Assembly: GCA_964244065.1 (NCBI GenBank)
Contig: CAXTHH010000009.1
Span: forward strand, 1-64,000
Source of the DNA: JASLDZ01 sp964244065
GTDB taxonomy: Bacteria > Pseudomonadota > Alphaproteobacteria > Caulobacterales > Caulobacteraceae
Length of the DNA: 64,000 bases
Direction: 5' to 3'
Both the position numbers and the translations under genes were made by a program. The stretch's first letter is position 1, and every line of letters begins with the position of its first letter. Below the pieces are notes generated by a model. The model saw only the letters and a program-made list of their open reading frames with translations. It ran no database searches and had not been told where the DNA came from. This document shows, piece by piece, positions 25,434-32,786 of the stretch.

Positions 25434-26606
25434 ATGGGGGTAGACATCGCCGCCTTACTCCCGCCCGGCGCCCTCATCCTGCAGGTGGTCCCCGCGCTCG
25501 ACGCCGGGGGCGTGGAGCGCACCACCGTGGACGTGGCCGCCGCCGTCGTCGCGGCGGGCGGCCGCGCGCTGGTGGCCAGCGCCGGCGGCCGGCTGGTGGA
25601 GGAGCTGCGCGCGCGAGGCGGCGAGCTCCTGCGTCTGCCCATGGACAGCAGGGATCCGCGGGAGATCTGGCGCAACGCCGACCGGCTCGCCCGGCTGATG
25701 CGCGCCTCCCGCGTGGACCTGGTGCACGCGCGCAGCCGGGCGCCCGCCTGGTCGGCGCTGTGGGCGGCGCGGCGCACGGGCGCCCCGTTCGTGACCACCT
25801 ACGCCGGCATCCACGCGGGCGGGAACCCGGCCAAGCGGCTGTACAACTCGGTGATGGCGCGCGGTGACCTCGTGATCGCCAACAGCGCCTTCACCGCCGA
25901 GCACCTGATCGCCGAGCACCGCACCGACCCGGCGCGCGTGCTCACCATCCCGCGGGGGACCGACCTCGCCGCCTTCGATCCCGCCGCCGTCTCGCCCGCG
26001 CGCGTCGCCACCACCCGCGCCGCCTTCGGCCTCGCGCCCGGCGAGGCGCGGCCCGTGTTCCTGCTCCCCGCCCGGCTGACGCGCTGGAAGGGACAGGCGC
26101 TGCTGGTGGAGGCGCTGGCCCGCTCCGGCCTGGACGCCGTGCTGGTGCTGGCGGGCGACGAGGGCCGCCATCCCGGCTATCGCTCCGAACTGCAGGCGCT
26201 GGCCGCGCGCCTGGGCGTGGCGGAGCGCGTGCGCCTGCCGGGTCACCTCGCCGACATGCCCGCCGCCTATCTCGCGGCCGACTTCGCCTGCGTCCCCTCG
26301 CTCCAGCCCGAGGCGTTCGGGCGCACCGCCGTGGAGCCGCAGGCGATGGGCCGGCCGGTGCTGGTGGCCGACCACGGCGCGCCGCGCGAGACCGTGCGCG
26401 ACGGCGAGAGCGGCTGGGCCGTCCCCCCGGGCGACGCCGCCGCCTGGGCCGCGGCCCTGCGCCGCGCCGTGGAGACCCCGCCGGAGACGCGGGCGGGCAT
26501 GGGCGCGGCGGGCCGGCTCTCCGCCAGCCGCTATGGCCTGCGCGCCATGACCGACGCCACCCTGGCCGCCTATGCGCGCCTGCTCGCGGAACGCCCCCGC
26601 CGGTGA
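25434..26606 (+). CDS. Glycosyltransferase family 4 (GT-B fold)
   Basis: 390 residues. The N-terminal acceptor domain starts VVPALDAGGVERTTVDVAAA. The C-terminal nucleotide-sugar domain shows FLLPARLTRWKGQALLVEAL, RVRLPGHLADMPAAYLAADF and PSLQPEAFGRTAVEPQAMGR, the E-x7-E donor-binding motif of GT4. It probably acts at the cytoplasmic face of the inner membrane on LPS or another envelope glycan. It is coupled to the GT9 gene by a GTGA overlap, so the pair may build one oligosaccharide, possibly LPS core. Confidence 0.9.
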   Translation: MGVDIAALLPPGALILQVVPALDAGGVERTTVDVAAAVVAAGGRALVASAGGRLVEELRARGGELLRLPMDSRDPREIWRNADRLARLMRASRVDLVHARSRAPAWSALWAARRTGAPFVTTYAGIHAGGNPAKRLYNSVMARGDLVIANSAFTAEHLIAEHRTDPARVLTIPRGTDLAAFDPAAVSPARVATTRAAFGLAPGEARPVFLLPARLTRWKGQALLVEALARSGLDAVLVLAGDEGRHPGYRSELQALAARLGVAERVRLPGHLADMPAAYLAADFACVPSLQPEAFGRTAVEPQAMGRPVLVADHGAPRETVRDGESGWAVPPGDAAAWAAALRRAVETPPETRAGMGAAGRLSASRYGLRAMTDATLAAYARLLAERPRR

Positions 26607-27544
26607 GGCGCGTGCTGGTCATCAAGTTCGGCGGCCTGGGCGACGTGGTGCAGGCGTTCGGCCCCCTGCGCCGCATCCGCGAGGCGCATGCCGAGGCCGA
26701 GCTGGAGGTGCTGACCATCCCCGCCTTCGCGCCGCTGTTCGCCGCCAGCGGCCTCGCCGACCGGGTGTGGGACGACGGGCGGCCCGCGCGCCTGGGCGAC
26801 ACCCTGGCCATGGTGCGCCGCCTGCGCCGCCGAGGGTACGACCGGGTCTACGACCTGCAGACCTCGGACCGCTCCTCCGCCCTGCGCCTCGCCCTCCTGC
26901 CGCGGCCGCCCGAGTGGTCGGGGATCGCGCCGGGCGCCAGCCATCCGCACCGCGACGGCGACCGCGACGCCATGCACACGCTGGAGCGCCAGGCCGCCCA
27001 GTTGCGCGACGCGGGGATCTGGCCGGACGCGCCGACCGCGCCGGGGACCGCGCCAGCCCCCGACCTCGCCTTCATGGCCGGCCGCGCCGACGTCTCCGCG
27101 CTTGCGCCGCCCTCGCCCTACGCCCTGCTGGCGCCCGGCGCCGCCCCGCACCGGCCGGGCAAGCGGTGGCCCGCCGCCGCCTATGCGCAGCTCGCCCGCG
27201 CCCTGAGGGAGGAGGGGCTGCACCCGGCCGTGCTCGGCGGCTCCGCGGAGCGGGCGCTGGGGGCGGAGATCGCGGCCGCTTCCGGCGCGACGGACCTTAC
27301 GGGCCGCACCGACCTCGCCCAGCTCGCCGCGCTGGGCGCGGGCGCCGCGCTCGCGGTGGGCAACGACACGGGCCCCGTGCACCTGCTGGCCGCCGCCGGC
27401 GCATCGACGCTGGTGCTGTTCGGGCCGCAGAGCGATCCGGCGCTCTGCGCGCCCCGCGGCCGCCGCGTGCGCGTGCTGCGCGCCGACCCGCTGGCCTCGC
27501 TCGCTCCCGCCCACGTGCTCGCCGCCCTGCGCGAAATCGCTTGA
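26603..27544 (+). CDS. Glycosyltransferase family 9 (ADP-heptose:LPS heptosyltransferase-like)
   Basis: 313 residues, GTG start overlapping the GT4 stop. Features of GT9: the N-terminal VLVIKFGGLGDVVQAFGPL, then LLAPGAAPHRPGKRWPAAAY (donor-binding), LGAGAALAVGNDTGPVHLLA (the conserved D-T-G-P-x-H) and STLVLFGPQSDP. GT9 enzymes add heptose, or sometimes other sugars, to LPS core; Caulobacter-type cores are often heptose-containing. The substrate is inferred. The stop lies 14-19 nt before a putative infC promoter. Confidence 0.92.
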   Translation: MRRVLVIKFGGLGDVVQAFGPLRRIREAHAEAELEVLTIPAFAPLFAASGLADRVWDDGRPARLGDTLAMVRRLRRRGYDRVYDLQTSDRSSALRLALLPRPPEWSGIAPGASHPHRDGDRDAMHTLERQAAQLRDAGIWPDAPTAPGTAPAPDLAFMAGRADVSALAPPSPYALLAPGAAPHRPGKRWPAAAYAQLARALREEGLHPAVLGGSAERALGAEIAAASGATDLTGRTDLAQLAALGAGAALAVGNDTGPVHLLAAAGASTLVLFGPQSDPALCAPRGRRVRVLRADPLASLAPAHVLAALREIA

Positions 27545-27558
27545 CGCGACCCGCGCGG

Positions 27559-27587
27559 TTGATAGGCGCCGGCCACGATCCGATATA
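27559..27587 (+). promoter_or_regulatory. Putative sigma-70-type promoter of infC
   Basis: TTGATA (27559-27564) and GATATA (27582-27587) are separated by 17 nt. They lie in the 109-nt gap before infC and would give a 5' leader of about 60 nt. Confidence 0.45.
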
Positions 27588-27653
27588 GGCTCCAGCCGAG
27601 TCGGCGCGTCCCCCAAGCGCGCCGCCCCGATCAACGACCACGGAGACCAGCCT

Positions 27654-28187
27654 ATCCGCCGCCCCATGAACACGCCGCCCGTCAAGGACGGGCCGCGTAT
27701 GAACGAAGACATCCGCGTGCCGCGCGTCCTGCTGATCGACCAGAACGGCGAGAAGCAGGGCATCATGCCGACCTCCGCAGCCCTGGAAGCGGCGCAGGAG
27801 GTGGGGCTCGACCTCGTGGAGATCGTTCCCAACGCCGACCCGCCCGTCTGCAAGATCCTGGACTTCGGCAAGCACAAGTTCCAGGAACAGAAGAAGAAGA
27901 ACGAGGCGCGGAAGAAGCAGAAGGTGGTGGAGCTGAAGGAGATCAAGCTCCGGCCCAACATCGATACGCACGACTACGACGTGAAGGCCAAGGCCATGAC
28001 GCGCTTCTTCGAAGAGGGCGACAAGGTCAAGGTGACGCTCCGCTTCCGGGGCCGCGAGCTGGCCCACCCGGAACTGGGCATGAAGCTGCTCCAGCAGGTG
28101 AAGTCCGACTTCGAGCCCCTGGCCAAGGTCGAGTACGAGCCGCGCATGGAAGGCAAGCAGATGATCATGATTCTGGCGCCGCGCTGA
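27654..28187 (+). CDS. infC: Translation initiation factor IF-3 with apparent AUC start
   Basis: IF-3 prevents 50S joining and proofreads initiator tRNA and start codon on the 30S subunit. The N domain runs from DIRVPRVLLIDQNGEKQGIM to VEIVPNADPPVCKILDFGKH, followed by a Lys-rich linker (KKKNEARKKQKVVELKEIKL). The C domain contains RPNIDTHDYDVKAKAMTRFF and KVKVTLRFRGRELAHPELGM. I place the start at ATC 27654 rather than ATG 27666. GGAG at 27642-27645 is 8 nt from ATC but 20 nt from ATG. The extra residues give (M)RRPMNTPPVKDGPR, matching the M-R-R-P start of other alphaproteobacterial IF-3 proteins. Rare AUU/AUC starts are the basis of infC autoregulation. Confidence 0.93.
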   Translation: MRRPMNTPPVKDGPRMNEDIRVPRVLLIDQNGEKQGIMPTSAALEAAQEVGLDLVEIVPNADPPVCKILDFGKHKFQEQKKKNEARKKQKVVELKEIKLRPNIDTHDYDVKAKAMTRFFEEGDKVKVTLRFRGRELAHPELGMKLLQQVKSDFEPLAKVEYEPRMEGKQMIMILAPR

Positions 28188-28214
28188 GGCGCTCGCCGGG
28201 ACTGGTGATGTGAG

Positions 28215-28242
28215 GAACGCCCGGCCGCCGCGCCGGGCGTTC
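28215..28242 (+). terminator. Hairpin terminator after infC
   Basis: GAACGCCCGGC-CGCCGC-GCCGGGCGTTC is a perfect 11-bp stem 27 nt after the infC stop. It is followed by TGCTGTGT, a weak U-rich tail. Confidence 0.65.
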
Positions 28243-28290
28243 TGCTGTGTGGGGTCGGACACGTCGGCGGGGGCCGCCGTGCTCGGCCGC

Positions 28291-28754
28291 GTCAAGCCAC
28301 GCTTCGCTCTTCGGGCTTGACCCGCCCTCCGCGCGGCGGCTGACCGGAGGGGTCGGGACGCGGGGCGTCCCGACAGAAGTTCGACGGCCTGCGGCGCGTC
28401 GAACACAGGGCTGAGGCATGGCTGGTGCGTGCGGTCAGGTCGAGCCCTCTCCCGGAGGGAGAGGGAGGGGCCCGCGCGCGCAGCGAGTGGGAGGGTGAGG
28501 GGACCGACCTCGCCGATGTAGCTACCGTTGCACCAAGCCGGGTAGGATCGGTCCTCTCACCCACCCCTCTCCCTCTGGGAGAGGGTTGCCGCGTTTCAAC
28601 ATCGACCCTCACAGCCCCGAGTTCGACGCGCCGCAGGCCGTCGAACTTACACCAAGAGGGACGCCCCGCGTCCCGACGCCTCCCGGTCAGCCCCCGCGCG
28701 CAGGGCGGGTCAAGGCAGCGGCGCAGCCGCTCCTGCGAAGCAGGTCGCCTTGAC
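28291..28754. repeat. Nested long inverted-repeat complex
   Basis: Four inverted pairs nest around one centre. The outermost pair is GTCAAG...CTTGAC hairpin segments, with GCTTGACCCGCCCTCCGCGC matched by its inverted copy near 28700. Next is GTCGGGACGCGGGGCGTCCC (28352-28371), exactly inverted at 28659-28678. The 26-nt palindrome-like segment at 28379-28404 is an exact reverse complement of 28621-28646. Innermost is CCCTCTCCCGGAGGGAGAGG (28445) with its partner ending at 28585. The whole would fold into a multi-branched cruciform or RNA. It looks like repeats inserted inside one another. Confidence 0.8.
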
Positions 28755-28921
28755 GCGCCCGAGTACGGGGGCCCGCCCGCTCACCAGAAGAGCGCCGGCG
28801 ACCGCTCTCCACCCCTAAACAGACGTCTGCGGCGTCCGAACGCCGTCCCCCACACCGTGCCGCTGCTGCAGCCGCTGCGCGCCCGCTAGCCCCTCTTCGA
28901 CGCGCAGCAGCGGGGACAAAT

Positions 28922-28949
28922 GCGGGGATAACCGGAAACTTATCCCCGC
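28922..28949. other. Perfect 10-bp hairpin in gene-free region
   Basis: GCGGGGATAA-CCGGAAAC-TTATCCCCGC is an exact inverted repeat. It is AT-containing at its base next to the loop, unlike the surrounding GC-rich repeats. A related TGTCCCCGC motif, in reverse orientation, lies 8-15 nt to its left. It could be an operator, a terminator or part of a small RNA. Confidence 0.4.
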
Positions 28950-29492
28950 CCCCTCCCGCCGGGTGCAGTCTCTCCCGTGACCCCGCGGCGGGGGAGGGCG
29001 CTTCGGATCCGCGCTCGAAGCGGTCGCGGGGCGGTGATCGTGCGGGACCCGTCCGCCGGTCCGGCCTTGGCGCTCAGTGCCCGGGCCGGGTGTCGGACGG
29101 GCCCCCTCCGAGCGTCGGTCCGTCCGGCCGGAGGGGATCAGTGGCGACGGGGTCTGGTAAACCGTCGCGCCCGGAAGGCCCGGATGCCTTCCGCCCGCCG
29201 GGTCCGGCGCGTCGAGAGGCGCGGCCGGAGCTCCGCAGGGGTCAGAGCCTGCGGGGCGGAGGCGCACACCTGGGCGGACAATGCCCGATGCAGCGACCCC
29301 CGAGGCCGGTCACGCGGAGCGTCGGCGGGGACGCCGAAACTCACACACACCACTCCGGTCCCGGGCGCACGCCCGGCGCTCCGCAGCCTCCCCACGACTC
29401 CCGAGCGGCGCCGCCGCGTCGGGCGCCTGCGCCTGCTTGATCGCGCGCGCGGCCCGGCTACGGTTCGGGCTCGACGCCTGACCGGAGCCCCG

Positions 29493-31115
29493 ATGCGCCT
29501 CGCCTTCGCCGCCGCCCTCTCGGCCGCCCTGCTCTCCAGCGGGGCCGCCTCCGCCCAGGCCGCCCGGGGCGGCATGGACCCGCAGACCGTCAACCGGCTG
29601 GCGGACGCGGAGTTCAACCGCGGTCAGGTTATGCAGACCGCCGCCCACCTCACCGACCAGATCGGCGGGCGCATGACCAACTCGCCGGCCATGCGCCAGG
29701 CGGAGGACTGGACGGCGGGCAAGTTCCGCGAGTGGGGGCTGAAGAACGTCCGAAAGGACCCGTTCGACTTCGGCCGCGGCTGGTCGATTGAGAAGGCCAC
29801 CGTGCGCCTGGTCGCCCCGCGCGTGCAGGCGCTGCGCTCGATCCCCATCGCCTGGACGCCCGCCACCAAGGGGCCGCTCACCGGCGAGATCGTGGTCGCC
29901 CCCCTGCGCCGCGAGCGCGACTTCGCCGCCTGGCGCGGCAAGCTGCGCGGCAGGATCGTGCTGGTGAGCTTCCCCGCCCCGCCGCGGGACGAGACCGAGC
30001 CGCGGTTCAAGCGTGCGACGGGGGAGGAACTGGCCCGGTACGGCGACTACCAGCAGCCCAACAACAACCTGACCTCCGACGCGCGCGCCCTGGAGCGCGG
30101 CGTCTTCGCCAAGCGGCTCGACGATTTCCTGAAGGCGGAGGGCGCGATCGGCTGGGTGCGGATGAGCTACCGCGCCGACGGCCGGCTATCGGGCGAGGGC
30201 TCCGGCTTCCAGGTCGGGAACACGCCCGCGCTGCCCGGCGCCGAGCTGACGCAGGAGGACTACCGCAAGCTCGCCCGCCTGGCGAAGGTCGGGCCCGTGC
30301 GGATCGAGATCGACCACGACGTCCGCTACGACGACCGAGACCGCAACGGCTACAACGTGCTGGCCGACATCCCCGGCCGCGACGCGAACGCCGGCTACGT
30401 CATGGCCGGCGCGCACCTGGACAGCTGGGTCGGCGCGGACGGGGCCACCGACAACGCGGCCGGCTCGGCGGTGGTGATGGAGGCCGCGCGCCTGATCGCC
30501 AGCCTCGGCATCCAACCCAAGCGCACCATCCGCTTCGCCCTTTGGTCCGGCGAGGAGGAGGGGCTGATCGGCTCGTACAACTATGTGGACAAGTACCTGG
30601 CCAAGCGCCCGCCCAATCCGAACAAGGAGCTTGCGGCGCTGGGCGCCTACCGCGGCTCGCCCACCTTCCCGATCACGCCGCTGCCCGGCTTCAAGGATCT
30701 GCACGCCTACTTCAACCTGGACAACGGGTCCGGGAAGATCAGGGGCATCTACACGGAGGGCAACTTCGCCGTCGCGCCGATCTTCCGCGAGTGGTTCGCG
30801 CCCTTCGCGGCGTTCGGGGCGAGCACGGTGGTGGCGCGCTCCACAGGCTCGACCGACCACGTGTTCATGAGCCGTCTGGGCCTGCCCGCCTTCCAGTTCA
30901 TCCAGGACCCGCTGGACTACGGCAGCATCACCCACCACTCGGACGTGGACACCTACGACCACCTCCGGGCCGAGGACCTGCGCCAGGCGTCGGTGATCAT
31001 GGCCGCCTTCCTGCTCGCCGCCGCCGACCGCGACGAGCCCCTGCCGCGAAACGTGACCCCCACCCAGCCGGTGGACAGCGACCCGTTCCGCTACGACGAC
31101 CCGGAGGGGAACTGA
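29493..31115 (+). CDS. Exported M28-family aminopeptidase with PA domain
   Basis: 540 residues from ATG 29493. The signal peptide MRLAFAAALSAALLSSGAAS ends near AQA. A PA-type insert (about residues 105-255) precedes the catalytic M28 domain. The metal ligands appear in order: GAHLDSWVGADGATDNAAGS (His, Asp), LWSGEEEGLIGS (Glu-Glu), YFNLDNGSGK (Asp) and ITHHSDVDTYDHL (His). It is probably a periplasmic or outer-membrane-associated di-zinc aminopeptidase that trims peptides. The frame stays open upstream to 28977, but only this ATG gives a signal peptide. A palindromic repeat follows 9 nt after the stop. Confidence 0.93.
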   Translation: MRLAFAAALSAALLSSGAASAQAARGGMDPQTVNRLADAEFNRGQVMQTAAHLTDQIGGRMTNSPAMRQAEDWTAGKFREWGLKNVRKDPFDFGRGWSIEKATVRLVAPRVQALRSIPIAWTPATKGPLTGEIVVAPLRRERDFAAWRGKLRGRIVLVSFPAPPRDETEPRFKRATGEELARYGDYQQPNNNLTSDARALERGVFAKRLDDFLKAEGAIGWVRMSYRADGRLSGEGSGFQVGNTPALPGAELTQEDYRKLARLAKVGPVRIEIDHDVRYDDRDRNGYNVLADIPGRDANAGYVMAGAHLDSWVGADGATDNAAGSAVVMEAARLIASLGIQPKRTIRFALWSGEEEGLIGSYNYVDKYLAKRPPNPNKELAALGAYRGSPTFPITPLPGFKDLHAYFNLDNGSGKIRGIYTEGNFAVAPIFREWFAPFAAFGASTVVARSTGSTDHVFMSRLGLPAFQFIQDPLDYGSITHHSDVDTYDHLRAEDLRQASVIMAAFLLAAADRDEPLPRNVTPTQPVDSDPFRYDDPEGN

Positions 31116-31124
31116 GCCGTTCGA

Positions 31125-31263
31125 CCTCCTCCCCTGCGCAGCGGGGGAGGTGGCGCACGGCGCAGCCGCGTGACGGAGAGGCTTTGCGCACTCGACAGTA
31201 GGCGCTCGCGTCGCCCCCTCCGTCCGCTTCGCGGCCACCTCCCCCGCTTCGCAGGGGAGGAGG
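31125..31263. repeat. Palindromic intergenic repeat element, copy 3 (inverted relative to copy 1)
   Basis: Arms CCTCCTCCCCTGCGCAGCGG and CCGCTTCGCAGGGGAGGAGG bracket an inner block GCCCCCTCCGTCCGCTTCGC. Read on the opposite strand it aligns with the element at 9407-9544 along nearly its whole 139 nt, apart from the variable centre. It sits between the M28 peptidase gene and rpmI. Confidence 0.85.
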
Positions 31264-31393
31264 TCTCGATTGCCTACCCCCCACGCTTCCGCTACAAGCG
31301 CCGCCTTCCAACGAGCCGCCGGGCCCTAGACATGCCTGGGCGGCTCTTCACGCCTATAGAGGACGGGAGACCTTCGGGTGATCCCGCTGCGAA

Positions 31394-31591
31394 ATGTCTA
31401 AACTCAAGACGAAATCCGGCGTCAAGAAGCGCTTCAAGATCACGGCCTCGGGCAAGGTGAAGGCCGGCGTCGCCGGCAAGCGCCACCGCCTGATCAGCCA
31501 CAACGCCAAGTACATCCGCACCAATCGCGGGACCAAGGTGATGTCCGATCCGGACGCCAAGGCCATCAAGCACTTCATGCCCTACGGCTGA
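31394..31591 (+). CDS. rpmI: 50S ribosomal protein L35
   Basis: 65 residues, highly basic, with the L35 signature (MSKLKTKSGVKKRFKITASG, then KVKAGVAGKRHRLISHNAKY). It precedes rplT by 48 nt, as in nearly all bacteria. Here the usual upstream partner infC is separated by about 3.2 kb (gene-free DNA, M28 peptidase, repeat), so rpmI-rplT need their own promoter in the 130 nt before 31394. Confidence 0.98.
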   Translation: MSKLKTKSGVKKRFKITASGKVKAGVAGKRHRLISHNAKYIRTNRGTKVMSDPDAKAIKHFMPYG

Positions 31592-31639
31592 AGCCGGCCC
31601 TGACCTTATTTCCCAGCATTCAGATACAGGTGAGATGAC

Positions 31640-31999
31640 ATGGCTCGCGTGAAGAGGGGCGTGACCGCCCACGCCAAGCACAAGAAGGTCCTGGAACAGG
31701 CGAAGGGCTTCTACGGCCGTCGCAAGAACACGATCCGGACCGCCAAGGCCGCCGTCGACAAGGCCGGCCAGTACGCCTATCGCGACCGGAAGGTGCGCAA
31801 GCGCAACTTCCGCTCGCTGTGGATCCAGCGGATCAACGCCGCCGCCCGGCTGGAGGGCTTCACCTACAGCCAGTTCATGCACGGCGTCGACCTCGCCGGC
31901 ATCGACCTGGACCGCAAGGTGCTGGCCGACATCGCCGGCGCCGACGAGGCGGGCTTCAAGGCCATCGCCGCCCAGGTGCGCACCGCGCTCGCGGCCTAA
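31640..31999 (+). CDS. rplT: 50S ribosomal protein L20
   Basis: 119 residues; MARVKRGVTAHAKHKKVLEQ, GFYGRRKNTIRTAKAAVDKA and RNFRSLWIQRINAAARLEGF are hallmark L20 sequence. L20 binds 23S rRNA early in assembly and in other bacteria represses its own operon. A good Shine-Dalgarno sequence (CAGGTGAG) precedes ATG. The stop overlaps by 4 nt the end of a hydrolase gene on the opposite strand. Confidence 0.98.
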   Translation: MARVKRGVTAHAKHKKVLEQAKGFYGRRKNTIRTAKAAVDKAGQYAYRDRKVRKRNFRSLWIQRINAAARLEGFTYSQFMHGVDLAGIDLDRKVLADIAGADEAGFKAIAAQVRTALAA

Positions 32000-32784
32000 G
32001 CCGACTCGCGTCCTGCGAAGGCCGCTCCGGAGGACCGGGGCGGCCTTCCGCATGTCTGGAGCTCGGCCACTGTCGCGATCAGTCGGGCCAGGTCCGGCGG
32101 GCGGCTCAGGCGGTGGTCGCCGTCCTTCACGAGCGTGAACACCACGTCGTCGCCGGCCATCGCCTCCGCGAAGGCCAGGGCGTGGCGCCAGGGCACGGCC
32201 TCGTCGCGACCGCCTTGGAGGATGCGCACCGGAGCGCGCACCTCGACAGGGCCGGGCAGCAGCGTCCAGCGCGCGCCGTCCTCCAGCAGGGCCAGCGAGT
32301 AGGGCTGGCCCTCCGCGTCGGTCCACACGCCGTCGCGGGCCAGGGCCTGGCGGTCGGCCGCGGTCATGCGCGGCTCGACCAGGGCGGAGGTGAAGTCCGG
32401 CGCGGGCGCGACCAGCACCAGCGCCGCGACCCGCTCCGGCCGGGCGAGGGCGGCCAGCGTCGCCACCCAGCCGCCCATGGAGGAGCCGACCAGAACCGCC
32501 GACCCGTCCACCAGCGCGTCGAGCACGTCGAGCGCGTCGGCCCGCCAGGCGCTGATCGTGGCGGCTTTAAAGGCGCCGGCGCTCTCGCCATGGCCGGTCC
32601 AGTCGAAGCGGAGAAAGGCGCGGCCGGTGTCGCCGGCCCAGGCGGCGAGCGCCTCCGCCTTGGTCCCCGACATGTCCGAGCGGTAGCCGCCCATCCACAC
32701 CACCGTGGGCCCCGCGCCCTCGACGCGGCGCCAGGCTAGCGCCGCCCCTGCCCGGCGCTCCAGCCGGCCGGAGGTCTCGGCCAC
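31996..32784 (-). CDS. Alpha/beta hydrolase
   Basis: 262 residues from GTG 32784, 2 nt after the pheT stop, so probably cotranscribed with pheT. The fold is clear: VVWMGGYRSDMSGTKA (oxyanion region), LRFDWTGHGESAG, VLVGSSMGGWVATLAA (nucleophile elbow with Ser), ILQGGRDEAVPW (Asp) and LVKDGDHRLSRPPDL (His). This type resembles the ABHD10/palmitoyl-esterase-like hydrolases often annotated in alphaproteobacteria. Substrate unknown. Confidence 0.9.
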   Translation of the reverse strand: MAETSGRLERRAGAALAWRRVEGAGPTVVWMGGYRSDMSGTKAEALAAWAGDTGRAFLRFDWTGHGESAGAFKAATISAWRADALDVLDALVDGSAVLVGSSMGGWVATLAALARPERVAALVLVAPAPDFTSALVEPRMTAADRQALARDGVWTDAEGQPYSLALLEDGARWTLLPGPVEVRAPVRILQGGRDEAVPWRHALAFAEAMAGDDVVFTLVKDGDHRLSRPPDLARLIATVAELQTCGRPPRSSGAAFAGRESA

Positions 32785-32786
32785 CG

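Larger units (their letters stand above)
28188..29492. other. 1.3 kb region without a recognisable gene
   Basis: Between infC and the M28 peptidase gene I find no convincing protein or RNA gene. The left 570 nt hold the infC terminator and a nested inverted-repeat complex (28291-28754). A perfect 10-bp hairpin lies at 28922-28949. The right ~540 nt are GC-rich sequence open in several frames on both strands, without family signatures or ribosome-binding sites. I looked for tmRNA, RNase P RNA, SRP RNA and tRNA hallmarks and did not see them. An unrecognised structured RNA is possible. Confidence 0.6.

Noticed and set aside
28922..28949. Hairpin with TTATCCCC as a replication-origin DnaA box
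   Set aside because: A single imperfect site with no cluster of boxes, no AT-rich unwinding region and no dnaA, hemE or gidA neighbours.
28815..29267. 150-codon minus-strand frame in the gene-free region
   Set aside because: Low-complexity Pro/Arg/Gly sequence, no ribosome-binding site and no motif.
28977..29492. Upstream extension of the M28 peptidase frame (172 extra codons)
   Set aside because: The signal peptide starts at ATG 29493; the extension is Arg/Ala/Gly-rich filler without similarity to anything I recognise.
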